A stretch of DNA of 64,000 nucleotides from Celeribacter arenosi. GTDB lineage: Bacteria; Pseudomonadota; Alphaproteobacteria; Rhodobacterales; Rhodobacteraceae. A program made the position numbers and the translations under genes. Positions 1-9,054 of the stretch are shown here, one piece after another (the stretch's first letter is position 1; the number at the start of each line of letters is the position of its first letter). Under the pieces are notes generated by a model that was not told the origin of the DNA, ran no database searches, and saw only the letters and a program-made list of their open reading frames with translations. The stretch is from NCBI RefSeq assembly GCF_039539485.1, contig NZ_BAABDF010000007.1, positions 1,054,001-1,118,000 on the forward strand, written 5' to 3'.

Positions 1-1
1 T

Positions 2-1105
2 GTCGCGGTATTTGCTGAGATTGGAGGGCATTCGGTCATTTCAAAGCGGCTTCAAGAGTTCATCAGTCAAGAGTTGAGCGTGACCACAAATCGAACATTG
101 CTGGATGCAGTGGCCAGGGGATATCTCGTCAGTTGGGCCGAGAATTCTGAAAAAACTAAATCATTGTCCAATATGCTCATTCAAAAGGCAGCCCTACTTC
201 CAGAAAGGTGGAAGAACTTGTTTAACGAGTGTCCTGAATTTTTGGATGCCGAGCGAGGGAGTTTCCGTGTTGGTGAACGCATGGTTGATGCTCACGCGCC
301 GTTTGAATGGCTGAAGAGAATTGGTATGCCTTCTCCGCATGATGATGGTTTCATGCGCTTCGCTCATCAAGAGTTTCTGCGTCAAACCCCTGATCCAAGG
401 TCGGAAAGAATTGTCGACAAGCTGGTTTCTTGGGTGACACCTACGGGAAAGCAGAAAGAGTTTGGCAGCCGTGAAGCTGAAGTTGTCGAAAAGATCCTTG
501 CTCCTTGGATGAACTCCGATTGCCCCGAAAGTCTGCGTGAGCATTGCGTTGACAAATTGGTGAACCGTTTTGGTGACCCTCGAACCGAACATCCAGCCTT
601 CTGGTCGCAGATCGGCATACCCCATCGCAGGGTGATGCTGAAGTGGCTGGCACGCAAAAGTATGGAGGCGATGTTTGAGATTGTTACCCAGGCTGAGAAA
701 GGGACCGAGCACGGTCATCAATGGGTCAAGCGTAAGCGGTTCTGGATGGGGGTTTACGATAAAGGGCAAATTGATGAAGCTTGGGTTGCATTAGGGAAAA
801 AGGCGATACCCTATGCGAAAGACCTATACAGTCAGACTTCAGACCCCTCATTTCTCAGTTTTGGTCGTCAGGCCCGAAGAGATACCTGTCTCTTGCTCAT
901 GAAAATAAATGACAAAACGATTGTCGAGGGTAGCCATAATTTTAGAGTTCATGTGTTTCCGACGCCAACGCGTGTGACGCCCGAACTTTACGCCGACGCC
1001 TATGATCTTGATGACATCATGCTTCCTAAACAGCACCCGGACGCACGTGTCCACGACTCAGGTGGCAACTGGATGAGTTGGATCCAAAGACGGATCTCAA
1101 CATGA
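2..1105 (+). CDS. zorC: ZorC, EH-signature protein of Zorya type I (5' truncated by window)
   Basis: The reading frame is open to the left edge with no stop, so the start lies outside the window and 367 C-terminal residues are visible. The visible part carries the EH-signature pattern: a Glu and a His close together (codons 926-928 and 935-937, in TIVEGSHNF), preceded by a Trp/Tyr-rich block (FWMGVYDKG) and followed by a His/Trp block near the end (HDSGGNWMSW). ZorC is the EH-signature component of type I Zorya, thought to bind DNA and work with ZorD downstream of the ZorA/ZorB proton-driven motor in the membrane. Its stop overlaps the start of the SNF2 helicase gene (ATGA), the gene order of type I Zorya. 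zorA and zorB are expected just to the left but cannot be seen. Confidence 0.82.
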   Translation, partial: VAVFAEIGGHSVISKRLQEFISQELSVTTNRTLLDAVARGYLVSWAENSEKTKSLSNMLIQKAALLPERWKNLFNECPEFLDAERGSFRVGERMVDAHAPFEWLKRIGMPSPHDDGFMRFAHQEFLRQTPDPRSERIVDKLVSWVTPTGKQKEFGSREAEVVEKILAPWMNSDCPESLREHCVDKLVNRFGDPRTEHPAFWSQIGIPHRRVMLKWLARKSMEAMFEIVTQAEKGTEHGHQWVKRKRFWMGVYDKGQIDEAWVALGKKAIPYAKDLYSQTSDPSFLSFGRQARRDTCLLLMKINDKTIVEGSHNFRVHVFPTPTRVTPELYADAYDLDDIMLPKQHPDARVHDSGGNWMSWIQRRIST

Positions 1106-4100
1106 CAGATTTCCAATTCGATATAGAGAATGAAGGTGTTTGCATTCGCGCCTCTGGAAAAAAAGATGGCTTGTTTGGCCTGTTTCAAAAGAGAGAGGCG
1201 ATTGATCTTACGCAACTCGCGGGCAGTGAAAGGACTCTTGCGATTGCCCTATCACGTATCCGCGCGATTGACTGCGAAGACAAACATCATCGCCTGAATG
1301 CCGAGGGGCTCTGGCTCGATCATTGGATGGTGTCCAGGCTCGACGATCTTTCCGCAAATGTCCTTGGATTACCAAAGCGCCTGTCGGGAGTCGAATTTCA
1401 TGCCGAAATGAACGGGAATATCGGAAGTGACCGATTTTCTCTGGATTGGCGATGGGATCGCGCCGGGCGCACAATTCGGCTCACACGAACGGGCGCGATA
1501 GTCGACGATGGCAGTAGCCTGATGAGGCTGCCGGGACCGATCTATGATGCGATCGTTCTTTCAGGTGCGTTTGACAATGGCAGGCCATTGCCAGAGCATT
1601 GGCGCGCGCTTTCCGAATTTCGCGCCGCGATTGGTGCTGTTGAGGAAAAAGGTTTGGCTCGCCCTGATGGTTATTTGCGAAAGGTCGAGATTGTGACCTG
1701 CGACAAAGTGGGCCTGGCACTTGTCCCTGACGATCCACTTGGCTTCGCCCCTTTGCCGTTCGTTGGCGCGCGACTTGATGTTAATGAACAACCATCGGAA
1801 TCATCTGCCGCGCTTTCGGGAAGCGAACTTGAGGCATTCAAAAGCGAAGCAAATGCTCGTGGATCGCAACCCGCATACAGGGTAGGCAAAAACCGGTTTG
1901 TGATCCTCGATCGTTCAGTTGTTCCTATAGTCGACGTGATCGCGAAACATGCTGCTGGATCTGACGAAGAGAAGCGTAATTTTCTGGAAAATGCGGACCG
2001 CATTGTTGCTGACGCCATCGAACAGGCTCTGATTGACGATGGTAAACTAAACGACTCGGTGCCAAGTGAGGATCAAGTCGAAGCAGTCGAAACCGCACTT
2101 GAGAACGCATGGGCGGAGACACGAGAGTGGAGCGAGCGGGTGATTGAGATCCGACAGTGGACCAAGCCCGATTTAGAGATCCTTGAGGGATCGGGAACAA
2201 ATTGGCTTCCACAGGATATTGATGCAGCTTTAGGAGAACTGCTGGGCTCTATTCCCGACGAAAAGTTACACGCAGTTTTGGATCAGCTATTGGTTGCTCA
2301 AAATGACTGCGAAAAAGAAGTCCTGATTGAACTTGGGGTAATTCCGGTTGTTGACACCGTAATTCAAGCGGTTTCACGTCGGTTGGAGCTCTATCTCAAC
2401 CGGTCTGAGACGCGTGAGGATAAAGCGCCGGAGGTTACAGCAATTCTTCCTGTCACTCATGACAACTTCTGGGAGCTTGAGTTTCAAGAAAAGCTGCGTC
2501 AACGGCCTGACGTTGGGACCATCGACCTCCCTCGCGAAGTGAAAGCCGAATTGCGGCCTCACCAAATTGCAGCGTTTCACTGGCAATGCGAGGCTTGGTC
2601 TGCCGGTCTGCCTGGTGTGCTCAATGCTGATGAACAGGGATTGGGAAAGACTTTGCAGACCCTTTCTTTCTTAAGTTGGTTGAGTAATCAGATGGAGGAA
2701 GGAATAACCGAAACTCTTCCGTTTCTTATCGTTGCACCTACGTCTTTGCTGAGAAATTGGGAAGATGAACTTGCAATTCATCTTGATGAAGGGGTCTGGG
2801 GTGAGCCAGTTCGGCTATACGGGAATGGGTTAAAAAGCTGGAGAGTTCGAGGTTCGCGAGGGCGCGACATTCAGGATGGGAGTTCAAAGCTCGACTTATC
2901 ATCCTTGAATGACGGAACCGCTCCCAGATTGGTAATCACCACATACCAGACGTTGGCAAACTATGCTGTTACCTTTGCCGAAACCAATTTTGCCGTCGCT
3001 GTTTTTGACGAAATACAAAACTTGAAAAACCCAGCGACCTTACGTTCCAATGCGGCAAAGGCTGTTAATGCCGATTTTCGCATTGGTTTGACCGGCACTC
3101 CAGTTGAAAACGCTACGCGCGACATCTGGGCGGTCATGGATCAGTTGTTCGCTGGTGCCTTGGGTTCTCTCAATGATTTTAGGATCGCCTTTGATGTTCC
3201 CAAACAAGGGAACATGAAGCAGTTGCACCAAGCAATTTTCATGTCTAACCAAGGTTACCCGAGCTTAGGATTGCGTCGCACGAAAGAGTTTGCCGCATCC
3301 GATTTACCACCCAAGGTCAGGGTTCTTCATCCTCGGATCATGCCGGACGTGCAGGCACTCAGATATGATGAAGCGCGAAAACCTGGTCAGTCACTATTCG
3401 GGTTGCTGCATCATATCCGAAGAACTTCGCTTCACCCAGGGCTGCTTGACGGGGAAGAGCCTGAAAACTTCGTTCACGCTTCCGCTCGTGTTTCGGCAGC
3501 AGTAGATATTCTGCATTCCATCAAGGCCAAGAACGAACGCGCTTTGGTCTTTGTCGAAAACCTTGATGTGCAGACATGGCTGGCAGAGCTTCTCAAAATC
3601 GAGTTCGGTCTCTCACGTGTTGATATTATCAACGGAGCTACCCCGGTTTCGCGTAGAAAGGCGATCACGGATCGGTTTCAACGGCATATCGATAGTGATG
3701 AAGGTTTCGATATTCTCATCTTGGGCCCGCGCGCTGCCGGCACGGGGCTCACACTGACAGCCGCAAATCATGTCATTCATTTGACCCGGTGGTGGAATCC
3801 CGCAGTCGAAGAGCAGTGTAATGATCGCACGCACCGGATTGGTCAATCTCGCCCCGTGACAGTTCACATCCCTTTGGCAATCCATCCTCGCCTTCAACGC
3901 CAGTCTTTTGATTGTCTTCTGCAATCCTTGATGAAACGAAAGCGGACGCTTGCCGACAGTGTTTTATGGCCGCCTGAAGGCGACGAGAACGAAGTCCGCG
4001 CCCTTTATGATGCAATTGTATCAGATGAGGTTGAGTGCGAAGAAAGACCTGATTTTGAAGATTTGACGCTCGTCGACCGCCCCGATCTTGACGTTGAAAG

Positions 4101-4320
4101 ATTGGGCCCAGACATCCTCCGCGTCCGCCCAAAACGTGGAGGGGCTTCGGTTGTGGTAGCTCTACAAGACACTGCTTTGAACGCAGGGGTCTTGAAGTTT
4201 GAAAGCGACGCGGCGGCCATCGTCTTGTCGGAACGCGAGAAATGGAGGAGCAACCTCTCCGTTCCAGTTTCTTTTCTTAACGAGCAGACTTTGTGGCCAG
4301 AATTCGTTTTGCCGGAGTAG
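1102..4320 (+). CDS. zorD: ZorD, SNF2-family helicase/nuclease effector of Zorya type I
   Basis: 1072 residues, near the usual ZorD length. The ATG at 1102 overlaps the zorC stop as ATGA and is preferred to an in-frame TTG 24 bases earlier. SNF2 motifs are clear: motif I DEQGLGKT at residues 510-517, a Walker B box DEIQ at 636-639 in place of the usual DEAH, motif III GLTGTPVEN near 662, and the C-terminal helicase lobe ending in the SNF2 signature HRIGQ at 911-915. The first ~470 residues are a long non-helicase region. In characterised type I systems ZorD is an ATP-driven DNA translocase/nuclease that attacks invading DNA after the ZorAB motor senses infection. Pairing with an EH-signature gene separates it from the DISARM and other SNF2 helicases. 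The assignment is confident as ZorC/D and inferred for a complete system. Confidence 0.87.
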   Translation: MTDFQFDIENEGVCIRASGKKDGLFGLFQKREAIDLTQLAGSERTLAIALSRIRAIDCEDKHHRLNAEGLWLDHWMVSRLDDLSANVLGLPKRLSGVEFHAEMNGNIGSDRFSLDWRWDRAGRTIRLTRTGAIVDDGSSLMRLPGPIYDAIVLSGAFDNGRPLPEHWRALSEFRAAIGAVEEKGLARPDGYLRKVEIVTCDKVGLALVPDDPLGFAPLPFVGARLDVNEQPSESSAALSGSELEAFKSEANARGSQPAYRVGKNRFVILDRSVVPIVDVIAKHAAGSDEEKRNFLENADRIVADAIEQALIDDGKLNDSVPSEDQVEAVETALENAWAETREWSERVIEIRQWTKPDLEILEGSGTNWLPQDIDAALGELLGSIPDEKLHAVLDQLLVAQNDCEKEVLIELGVIPVVDTVIQAVSRRLELYLNRSETREDKAPEVTAILPVTHDNFWELEFQEKLRQRPDVGTIDLPREVKAELRPHQIAAFHWQCEAWSAGLPGVLNADEQGLGKTLQTLSFLSWLSNQMEEGITETLPFLIVAPTSLLRNWEDELAIHLDEGVWGEPVRLYGNGLKSWRVRGSRGRDIQDGSSKLDLSSLNDGTAPRLVITTYQTLANYAVTFAETNFAVAVFDEIQNLKNPATLRSNAAKAVNADFRIGLTGTPVENATRDIWAVMDQLFAGALGSLNDFRIAFDVPKQGNMKQLHQAIFMSNQGYPSLGLRRTKEFAASDLPPKVRVLHPRIMPDVQALRYDEARKPGQSLFGLLHHIRRTSLHPGLLDGEEPENFVHASARVSAAVDILHSIKAKNERALVFVENLDVQTWLAELLKIEFGLSRVDIINGATPVSRRKAITDRFQRHIDSDEGFDILILGPRAAGTGLTLTAANHVIHLTRWWNPAVEEQCNDRTHRIGQSRPVTVHIPLAIHPRLQRQSFDCLLQSLMKRKRTLADSVLWPPEGDENEVRALYDAIVSDEVECEERPDFEDLTLVDRPDLDVERLGPDILRVRPKRGGASVVVALQDTALNAGVLKFESDAAAIVLSEREKWRSNLSVPVSFLNEQTLWPEFVLPE

Positions 4321-4761
4321 TGATGTGAGTGGCCCTCCAAGAATAGGAGAAGATAGTAGTTAATCCTGGGTGTTTCTGGAGCAGATAGTCAATTGCTCGG
4401 GGAGCCGTCCTCTCCCAAAAAGCCTGTCGTCTAACTGGCGAGGAGGTGGGTTCATCCGGCGAAGCACAAAAATCTTGATCCTGCTTGAGCTGGGATCGCC
4501 GGTGAGCGCTTCAGATTTGAAACCAGACACACAGCAAAGTCCGGAAGAGACACAGATAAGAAAAAGGCTCGCCTGCGAAGCCTTTTTCTTATCTGTGTCC
4601 TTCCTCGAGACGACGGAAATAAATCGCCGAAAATAGTTTGATAGCCCTCCTTTCCAGAAAAATCTTAAGCAATCAAACCCTGCTTCTTTGATGTCCTTCT
4701 CGATCGCACGTCCCGGTTAGCCGCGAGGGCAATTCTCCGGCGTGAATTGAAAGGACCCAAA
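4321..4761. other. Intergenic region between zorD and the RepA-like gene
   Basis: 441 bases without a convincing gene. An 88-codon frame at 4370-4636 has no family resemblance and runs through the hairpin, so it is not called. The region contains one strong inverted repeat (listed separately) and, just before the next gene, a Shine-Dalgarno AGGA at 4752-4755. Composition is AT-richer than the core genome. Confidence 0.7.
4543..4604. terminator. Long perfect inverted repeat, probable bidirectional terminator after zorD
   Basis: A 21-base arm at 4549-4569 pairs perfectly with 4579-4599 across a 9-base loop. With one bulged A (4548), five more pairs extend the stem to 4543/4604. The inner GGCT/AGCC stem is flanked by an A-run on the left and TTTTTCTT on the right, so it would act as an intrinsic terminator in either direction. 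It separates the Zorya operon from the RepA-like gene. Confidence 0.8.
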
Positions 4762-5817
4762 ATGAGAGCAGTGGAAAATATCCGCCCAAAGTTCGTCTTT
4801 AACCGTGTTAACGACCATGTCCCAAGCATGAAAAGTAATCATGTCATTCGGGGTTTCTGCCGTCGAAAGGAGGTCGGCATCATGGTTGCGCCAAGCAATG
4901 TCGGCAAGACTGCTCTGGCCGTGACACTTGGCGCACAAGTTGTGCAAGGTCTGCCCGTTCTGGACATGCCGACCCGAAAAGGCGTCGTCGTGCATATTTG
5001 TGGTGAGGGAGGCGACGCGGTGAAAGACCGCATTCACGCAGCGTTGAAAGGCGCAACCGATGCTGAAGACTACCTTGTCATTAAGGACCGTTTCGCACTT
5101 GGCGACCCAGAACAGATAGCCGCATTCATTCAGGGTCTTCGCACCCATCTTGGTGCCGCGGGGGGGCCAGTCAGCTTAATCATTGTTGATACCCTGATCC
5201 ACGCGATAGGCGACATGAATGAGAACAGTTCCAACGAAATGGCGCTTGTCGTCTCTGGTGCCCAGGAAATAGCAGAGGCGCTCGACGCTCACGTGCTTCT
5301 CGTGCACCATACTGGGCGAGAGGAGGATCGCGGCGGGCGAGGTTCCTCAGCGATCCGATCAAATGTCGATAGCGAATTCTCGGTCCGAAAGGATGACGAG
5401 ACGCAGGAAGTCATTCTGACCACGACCAAACAGCGGAATATGGAGAACGGGATGCGGTTCTCATACCGCTTGAAGAAAGTCTTGCTCGGATTTGATGATG
5501 AAAATTACGAACGTTCGACTGTCGTCGCCGAACTCATTGACGGTTCATCGCGGATGGCGAATTGCAGTCCGACGCTCAACGCGCACCAAATTGCGATCCT
5601 TTCTGTGCTGCGCGCTCTCAATTCTGGCGGCGTCAGACCGCTTCCAACCACGGCACTTAAGCCGCTAATTGCTGTGGCTGAATGGACTTCTAATGCAGAC
5701 GAAAAGGCCCAGCTCGCAGCTTTTCGCAATGTGCTTAGCGGATTGGAAACTAAAGGACTTGTGAGCAAGGTGAAGATTGGCAAGGAGGTGGCATGGTCAT
5801 TGCCGCAGGCCAGTTGA
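4762..5817 (+). CDS. RepA-like / AAA_25 family RecA-fold ATPase
   Basis: 351 residues from the ATG at 4762, chosen because AGGA lies 6 bases upstream; an in-frame TTG at 4747 is less likely. The N-terminal half is a RecA-fold NTPase: Walker A APSNVGKT at residues 43-50 (the first Gly of the classical loop is replaced), Walker B SLIIVDT with Asp143, and a following LLVHHTGR strand and sensor segment typical of plasmid RepA hexameric helicases and phage-derived AAA_25 proteins. The C-terminal ~100 residues resemble a winged-helix tail. Plasmid RepA unwinds origin DNA; many chromosomal homologues sit in prophages and islands. No initiator, primase or iterons are seen nearby, so it could serve island replication, be a leftover, or be a defence ATPase. 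Hairpins lie on both sides. Confidence 0.72.
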   Translation: MRAVENIRPKFVFNRVNDHVPSMKSNHVIRGFCRRKEVGIMVAPSNVGKTALAVTLGAQVVQGLPVLDMPTRKGVVVHICGEGGDAVKDRIHAALKGATDAEDYLVIKDRFALGDPEQIAAFIQGLRTHLGAAGGPVSLIIVDTLIHAIGDMNENSSNEMALVVSGAQEIAEALDAHVLLVHHTGREEDRGGRGSSAIRSNVDSEFSVRKDDETQEVILTTTKQRNMENGMRFSYRLKKVLLGFDDENYERSTVVAELIDGSSRMANCSPTLNAHQIAILSVLRALNSGGVRPLPTTALKPLIAVAEWTSNADEKAQLAAFRNVLSGLETKGLVSKVKIGKEVAWSLPQAS

Positions 5818-6277
5818 AATCCTCGCTTTGAAAGCCATCCACAGTCAGTTTCTGGATCACAAGGTATTCTTGTGATCCAGTCTAAGCCAAAGAGTGAGAA
5901 TCCTGTCGGATGATATCTGCCATCAGGCGTAGGCGCTCAGCTGGAAGATCCCTATATTACGTTTCGCACAATCCCGACGGTGGACATGCGAGTTGTGCAT
6001 CTAATCCCAAGTTCTGATGACAAACCGGTTGGAGACTGACAGCCGCCATTTCTCCAAAGTGCCTGATCTTAGTAGACTAAGCTGAGCTTTTTGGCGCCGG
6101 CACATAGCCGACGGTAAGTTCCTGTATTTTCTACTATTCCGCCAGTCGGCTAAACCCCAGAAGTTCTCACTTTGCCCAGCCAGACCATTGAAAAGATGCC
6201 GGAAACCCGCCACTATTTGCGGATAGGTTGCTTCCGAAATTCATCGGACAAGAACAAAAAGACATTTGGGGACGAGT
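5818..6277. other. Intergenic region upstream of the hsd operon
   Basis: 460 bases. It contains the 12-bp hairpin at 5852-5880 just after the RepA-like stop, and must hold the promoter of the hsd operon. A 70-codon minus-strand frame at 6001-6213 is unusually rich in Trp and Arg and has no recognised family; it may be a degenerate or repeat-derived sequence and is not called. The Shine-Dalgarno of hsdM is GGGGA at 6268-6272. Confidence 0.6.
5852..5880. repeat. 12-bp perfect inverted repeat (hairpin) after RepA-like gene
   Basis: CTGGATCACAAG at 5852-5863 pairs perfectly with CTTGTGATCCAG at 5869-5880 over the loop GTATT. It starts 35 bases after the RepA-like stop. There is no downstream T-run, so it is a poor intrinsic terminator; an mRNA-stabilising hairpin or protein-binding palindrome is equally possible. 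Confidence 0.7.
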
Positions 6278-7798
6278 ATGAGCATTGAAAAAACACTATT
6301 TGCAGCAGCCGACAAAATGCGTGGGTCGATGGATGCCGGCGAATACAAGCACATTGCACTTGGCCTCCTGTTCCTCCGCTACGTCTCGATGTCCTTCGAA
6401 AGGCTACACACCAAGCTGAGCGAGGATGAGTATTCCGACGCCGAGGACCGCGATGAATACCTGGCCGAGAGCATCTTCTGGGTGCCGGAAAAGGCGCGCT
6501 GGTCCACCCTCGCCAAGCAATCCAAGGATCCCAAGATCGGCATCATGATTGACGATGCTATGCGCGCGATCGAGGCGGACAATGAAACCCTCAAGGGCGC
6601 TCTGCCCAAGGTATTCGGCAAGGAAAGCATTGACCGCGCTATGCTTACCGGCCTGATGGATCTGTTCTCGAACCTCAAACTCGAAGGCAGCAAGGCCGAT
6701 TTCGACCTGATCGGGCGCATCTATGAATACTGCATTGGCGAATTCGCATCCTCCGAAGGCAAGCGCGGCGGTGAATTCTACACCCCGAAACCCGTCGTCG
6801 ACACGCTGATCGAGATGATCGAGCCGACAAGGGGCCGCGTTTATGATCCCTGCTGCGGCACGGGTGGCTTCTTTGTTCAGTCGGAAAAGTTCATCGACGC
6901 TCACAAGGGCCAGAAGAACGACATCGCCATCTACGGGCAGGAACGCAACCACACCACCTATGGTCTGGCGCGGATGAACCTTGCGATCCGCGGCATCTTT
7001 GCTGAAATCCGCTGGAACTCCGAAGGAACACTGCTCAAGGATGCCTTCCCCGATGAGCGGTTCGACTATGTCCTCGCCAATCCGCCTTTTAACATCTCGG
7101 ACTGGTCCGGTGATCTGCTGCGCGAGGATACGCGGTGGAAGTTCGGCGCGCCGCCGGTGGGCAATGCCAACTTTGCATGGCTCCAACATATCCACGCGCA
7201 CCTGTCGTCAACGGGGATTGGCGGCGTCGTGCTGGCCAATGGGTCGATGTCGTCCATGTCGGTTGGCGAAGGCGAAATCCGCCGCGCGATGGTTGAGGGC
7301 GACGCGGTCGATGCGATGGTCGCCCTGCCGGGGCAGTTGTTCTATGGCACACAGATTCCGGCCTGCCTGTGGATCTTGGCCAAGGACAAATCTAACGGGG
7401 TAGCTAAGGACGCCAAGCTGCGCGATCGTCGCGGTGAGGTGTTGTTTATTGACGCCCGCAAGATGGGCGCGCTGGTGCCCGGATCACGCAAGCAGAAAGA
7501 GCTGTCGCCGGATGAAATCGTCCAGATCGCCACCGCCTATCACGCATGGCGGGGGGAGCCGGACGCAGGCGCCTATGAGGATGTTGCGGGCTTCTGCAAA
7601 TCCGCCACAACGGATGAAATCGCCAAGCACAATTTCGTTCTGACCCCGGGCCGCTATGTGGGGGCTGGGGCCGTGGAGGATGACGGCGAACCATTTGAAG
7701 AGAAGTTCACCCGCCTGGTGGGGGAATTGCGCGGTCAGTTTGCCGAGGGGCGACGGCTGGAAAAGGAGATTGAGGATCGGCTGGGGGCGTTGCAATAA
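6278..7798 (+). CDS. hsdM: Type I restriction-modification methyltransferase subunit HsdM
   Basis: 506 residues. ATG 6278 has GGGGA 5 bases upstream; a TTG four codons earlier is discounted. The N-terminal helical HsdM domain (residues ~1-130) is followed by the N6-adenine methyltransferase fold: SAM motif I DPCCGTGGFF from residue 190 and catalytic motif IV NPPF at 268-271, with the HsdM-typical GGEFYTPKPVV stretch before motif I. HsdM transfers a methyl group from SAM to adenine in the bipartite site chosen by HsdS; two HsdM plus one HsdS form the methylase core. It is the first gene of a five-gene operon and its stop overlaps hsdS (TAATG). It is GC-richer than the neighbouring Zorya genes, suggesting a separate origin within the island. 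Confidence 0.95.
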   Translation: MSIEKTLFAAADKMRGSMDAGEYKHIALGLLFLRYVSMSFERLHTKLSEDEYSDAEDRDEYLAESIFWVPEKARWSTLAKQSKDPKIGIMIDDAMRAIEADNETLKGALPKVFGKESIDRAMLTGLMDLFSNLKLEGSKADFDLIGRIYEYCIGEFASSEGKRGGEFYTPKPVVDTLIEMIEPTRGRVYDPCCGTGGFFVQSEKFIDAHKGQKNDIAIYGQERNHTTYGLARMNLAIRGIFAEIRWNSEGTLLKDAFPDERFDYVLANPPFNISDWSGDLLREDTRWKFGAPPVGNANFAWLQHIHAHLSSTGIGGVVLANGSMSSMSVGEGEIRRAMVEGDAVDAMVALPGQLFYGTQIPACLWILAKDKSNGVAKDAKLRDRRGEVLFIDARKMGALVPGSRKQKELSPDEIVQIATAYHAWRGEPDAGAYEDVAGFCKSATTDEIAKHNFVLTPGRYVGAGAVEDDGEPFEEKFTRLVGELRGQFAEGRRLEKEIEDRLGALQ

Positions 7799-9054
7799 TG
7801 GGCCAACTATCCGATGTTGCAGAAATCGTCATGGGCCAATCTCCCAAGGGAGATGCATGCTCAAATTCACCGGCTGGGTTGCCATTATTGAATGGGCCTA
7901 CCGAGTTTGGGTCGCACCATCCGCTTCCCACTCAATGGACGACCGATCCGAAGCGATACGCCCAGCCTGATGATCTGCTTTTCTGTGTTCGTGGCTCGAC
8001 AACTGGGCGCATGAACTGGGCGGATCAGGATTATGCCATTGGACGAGGCATTGCCGCGCTTAGACACAAGGGCGGCGCACAATATCAACCTTGGTTGCGC
8101 GGCGTTATTGAATATCAGCTTGATGACCTTTTGGTCGCCGCAACTGGCTCGACCTTTCCAAATGTCTCTAAAGATCAACTTCATTGTTTAGAGGTTCCAG
8201 AGCATGAAGAATGGGAGCAACGCGAGATCGCTGCGATCCTCGGGGCGTTGGATGACAAGATCGAGGTGAACCGCAAGACGGCGGCGACGTTGGAAGAGAT
8301 GGCGCGGGCGCTCTATCGGTCTTGGTTCGTCGATTTCGACCCCGTCCACGCCAAAGCCGCAGGCCGCGCCGCCGCCCACATGGACGCCGCCACCGCGGCC
8401 CTCTTCCCCGACAGCTTCGGCGAGGATGGCCTGCCGGAGGGGTGGACCGAAGAGCCGATTATTGCCCAGTCAGATTGGGTGAATGGCGCGGCTTACAAGA
8501 AAATGCACTTCGCAAAAACGCCTGATGCGCTACCGGTGGTCAAGATTGCCGAACTCAAAGCTGGCGTTACAGGAAATACAAAATTTACGGCGACGGATCT
8601 TGGAGAGAAGTTCCGGATTGGTCGGGGGGATCTCTTATTCTCGTGGTCGGGCAATCCGGACACTTCGATAGATGCCTTCATTTGGGCGCTTAAAGATGCA
8701 TGGCTCAATCAGCATATTTTTGCGGTTCGTCCGAACGGCAAGATGAGCAAAGCGGCTTTATTCACTATTCTCAAGTTTTACATGCCTGAGTTCGCTGAGA
8801 TTGCGCGAAATAAGCAGACCACGGGTTTAGGTCATATCACGCGGAAAGACCTTGATGCATTTTCGGTGAGAATTGCTCCACCTGAGATCATGGAGGTTTT
8901 TGAGAATGAGATTGAACCAATGTTCGATCGATATTGCTTGACGCTCTACGAAAATCAAACCCTCGCCACCCTCCGCGACACGCTCCTGCCTCGCCTGATG
9001 TCCGGCGAATTGCGCGTGGGCGAGACCCGCGAAGATATTGAGGAATTTTCATGA
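7798..9054 (+). CDS. hsdS: Type I restriction-modification specificity subunit HsdS
   Basis: 418 residues, two target-recognition domains (TRDs) as usual for a full HsdS. TRD1 is roughly residues 1-140. The first conserved helix region begins around WEQREIAAILGALDDKIE and continues through the GC-rich linker to ~205; TRD2 spans ~206-360, and the second helix repeat (ENQTLATLRDTLLPRLMSGE) closes the protein. HsdS determines the bipartite target read by the HsdM/HsdR complex. The helix-coding DNA (about 8215-8445 and 8950-9040) is clearly GC-richer than both TRD-coding parts, the signature of TRD exchange by recombination. The start ATG overlaps the hsdM stop; the stop overlaps the next start (ATGA). 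The target sequence cannot be read from the sequence alone. Confidence 0.94.
   Translation: MGQLSDVAEIVMGQSPKGDACSNSPAGLPLLNGPTEFGSHHPLPTQWTTDPKRYAQPDDLLFCVRGSTTGRMNWADQDYAIGRGIAALRHKGGAQYQPWLRGVIEYQLDDLLVAATGSTFPNVSKDQLHCLEVPEHEEWEQREIAAILGALDDKIEVNRKTAATLEEMARALYRSWFVDFDPVHAKAAGRAAAHMDAATAALFPDSFGEDGLPEGWTEEPIIAQSDWVNGAAYKKMHFAKTPDALPVVKIAELKAGVTGNTKFTATDLGEKFRIGRGDLLFSWSGNPDTSIDAFIWALKDAWLNQHIFAVRPNGKMSKAALFTILKFYMPEFAEIARNKQTTGLGHITRKDLDAFSVRIAPPEIMEVFENEIEPMFDRYCLTLYENQTLATLRDTLLPRLMSGELRVGETREDIEEFS

Noticed and set aside
1102..4320. Assignment of the SNF2 helicase to DISARM or a generic RapA-like protein
   Set aside because: The directly coupled EH-signature gene upstream and lack of DISARM genes point to Zorya.
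4370..4636. 88-codon plus-strand frame after zorD
   Set aside because: It runs through the long terminator hairpin and has no coding character.
6001..6213. 70-codon minus-strand frame
   Set aside because: No recognised family and no good ribosome site; kept as an unexplained stretch only.
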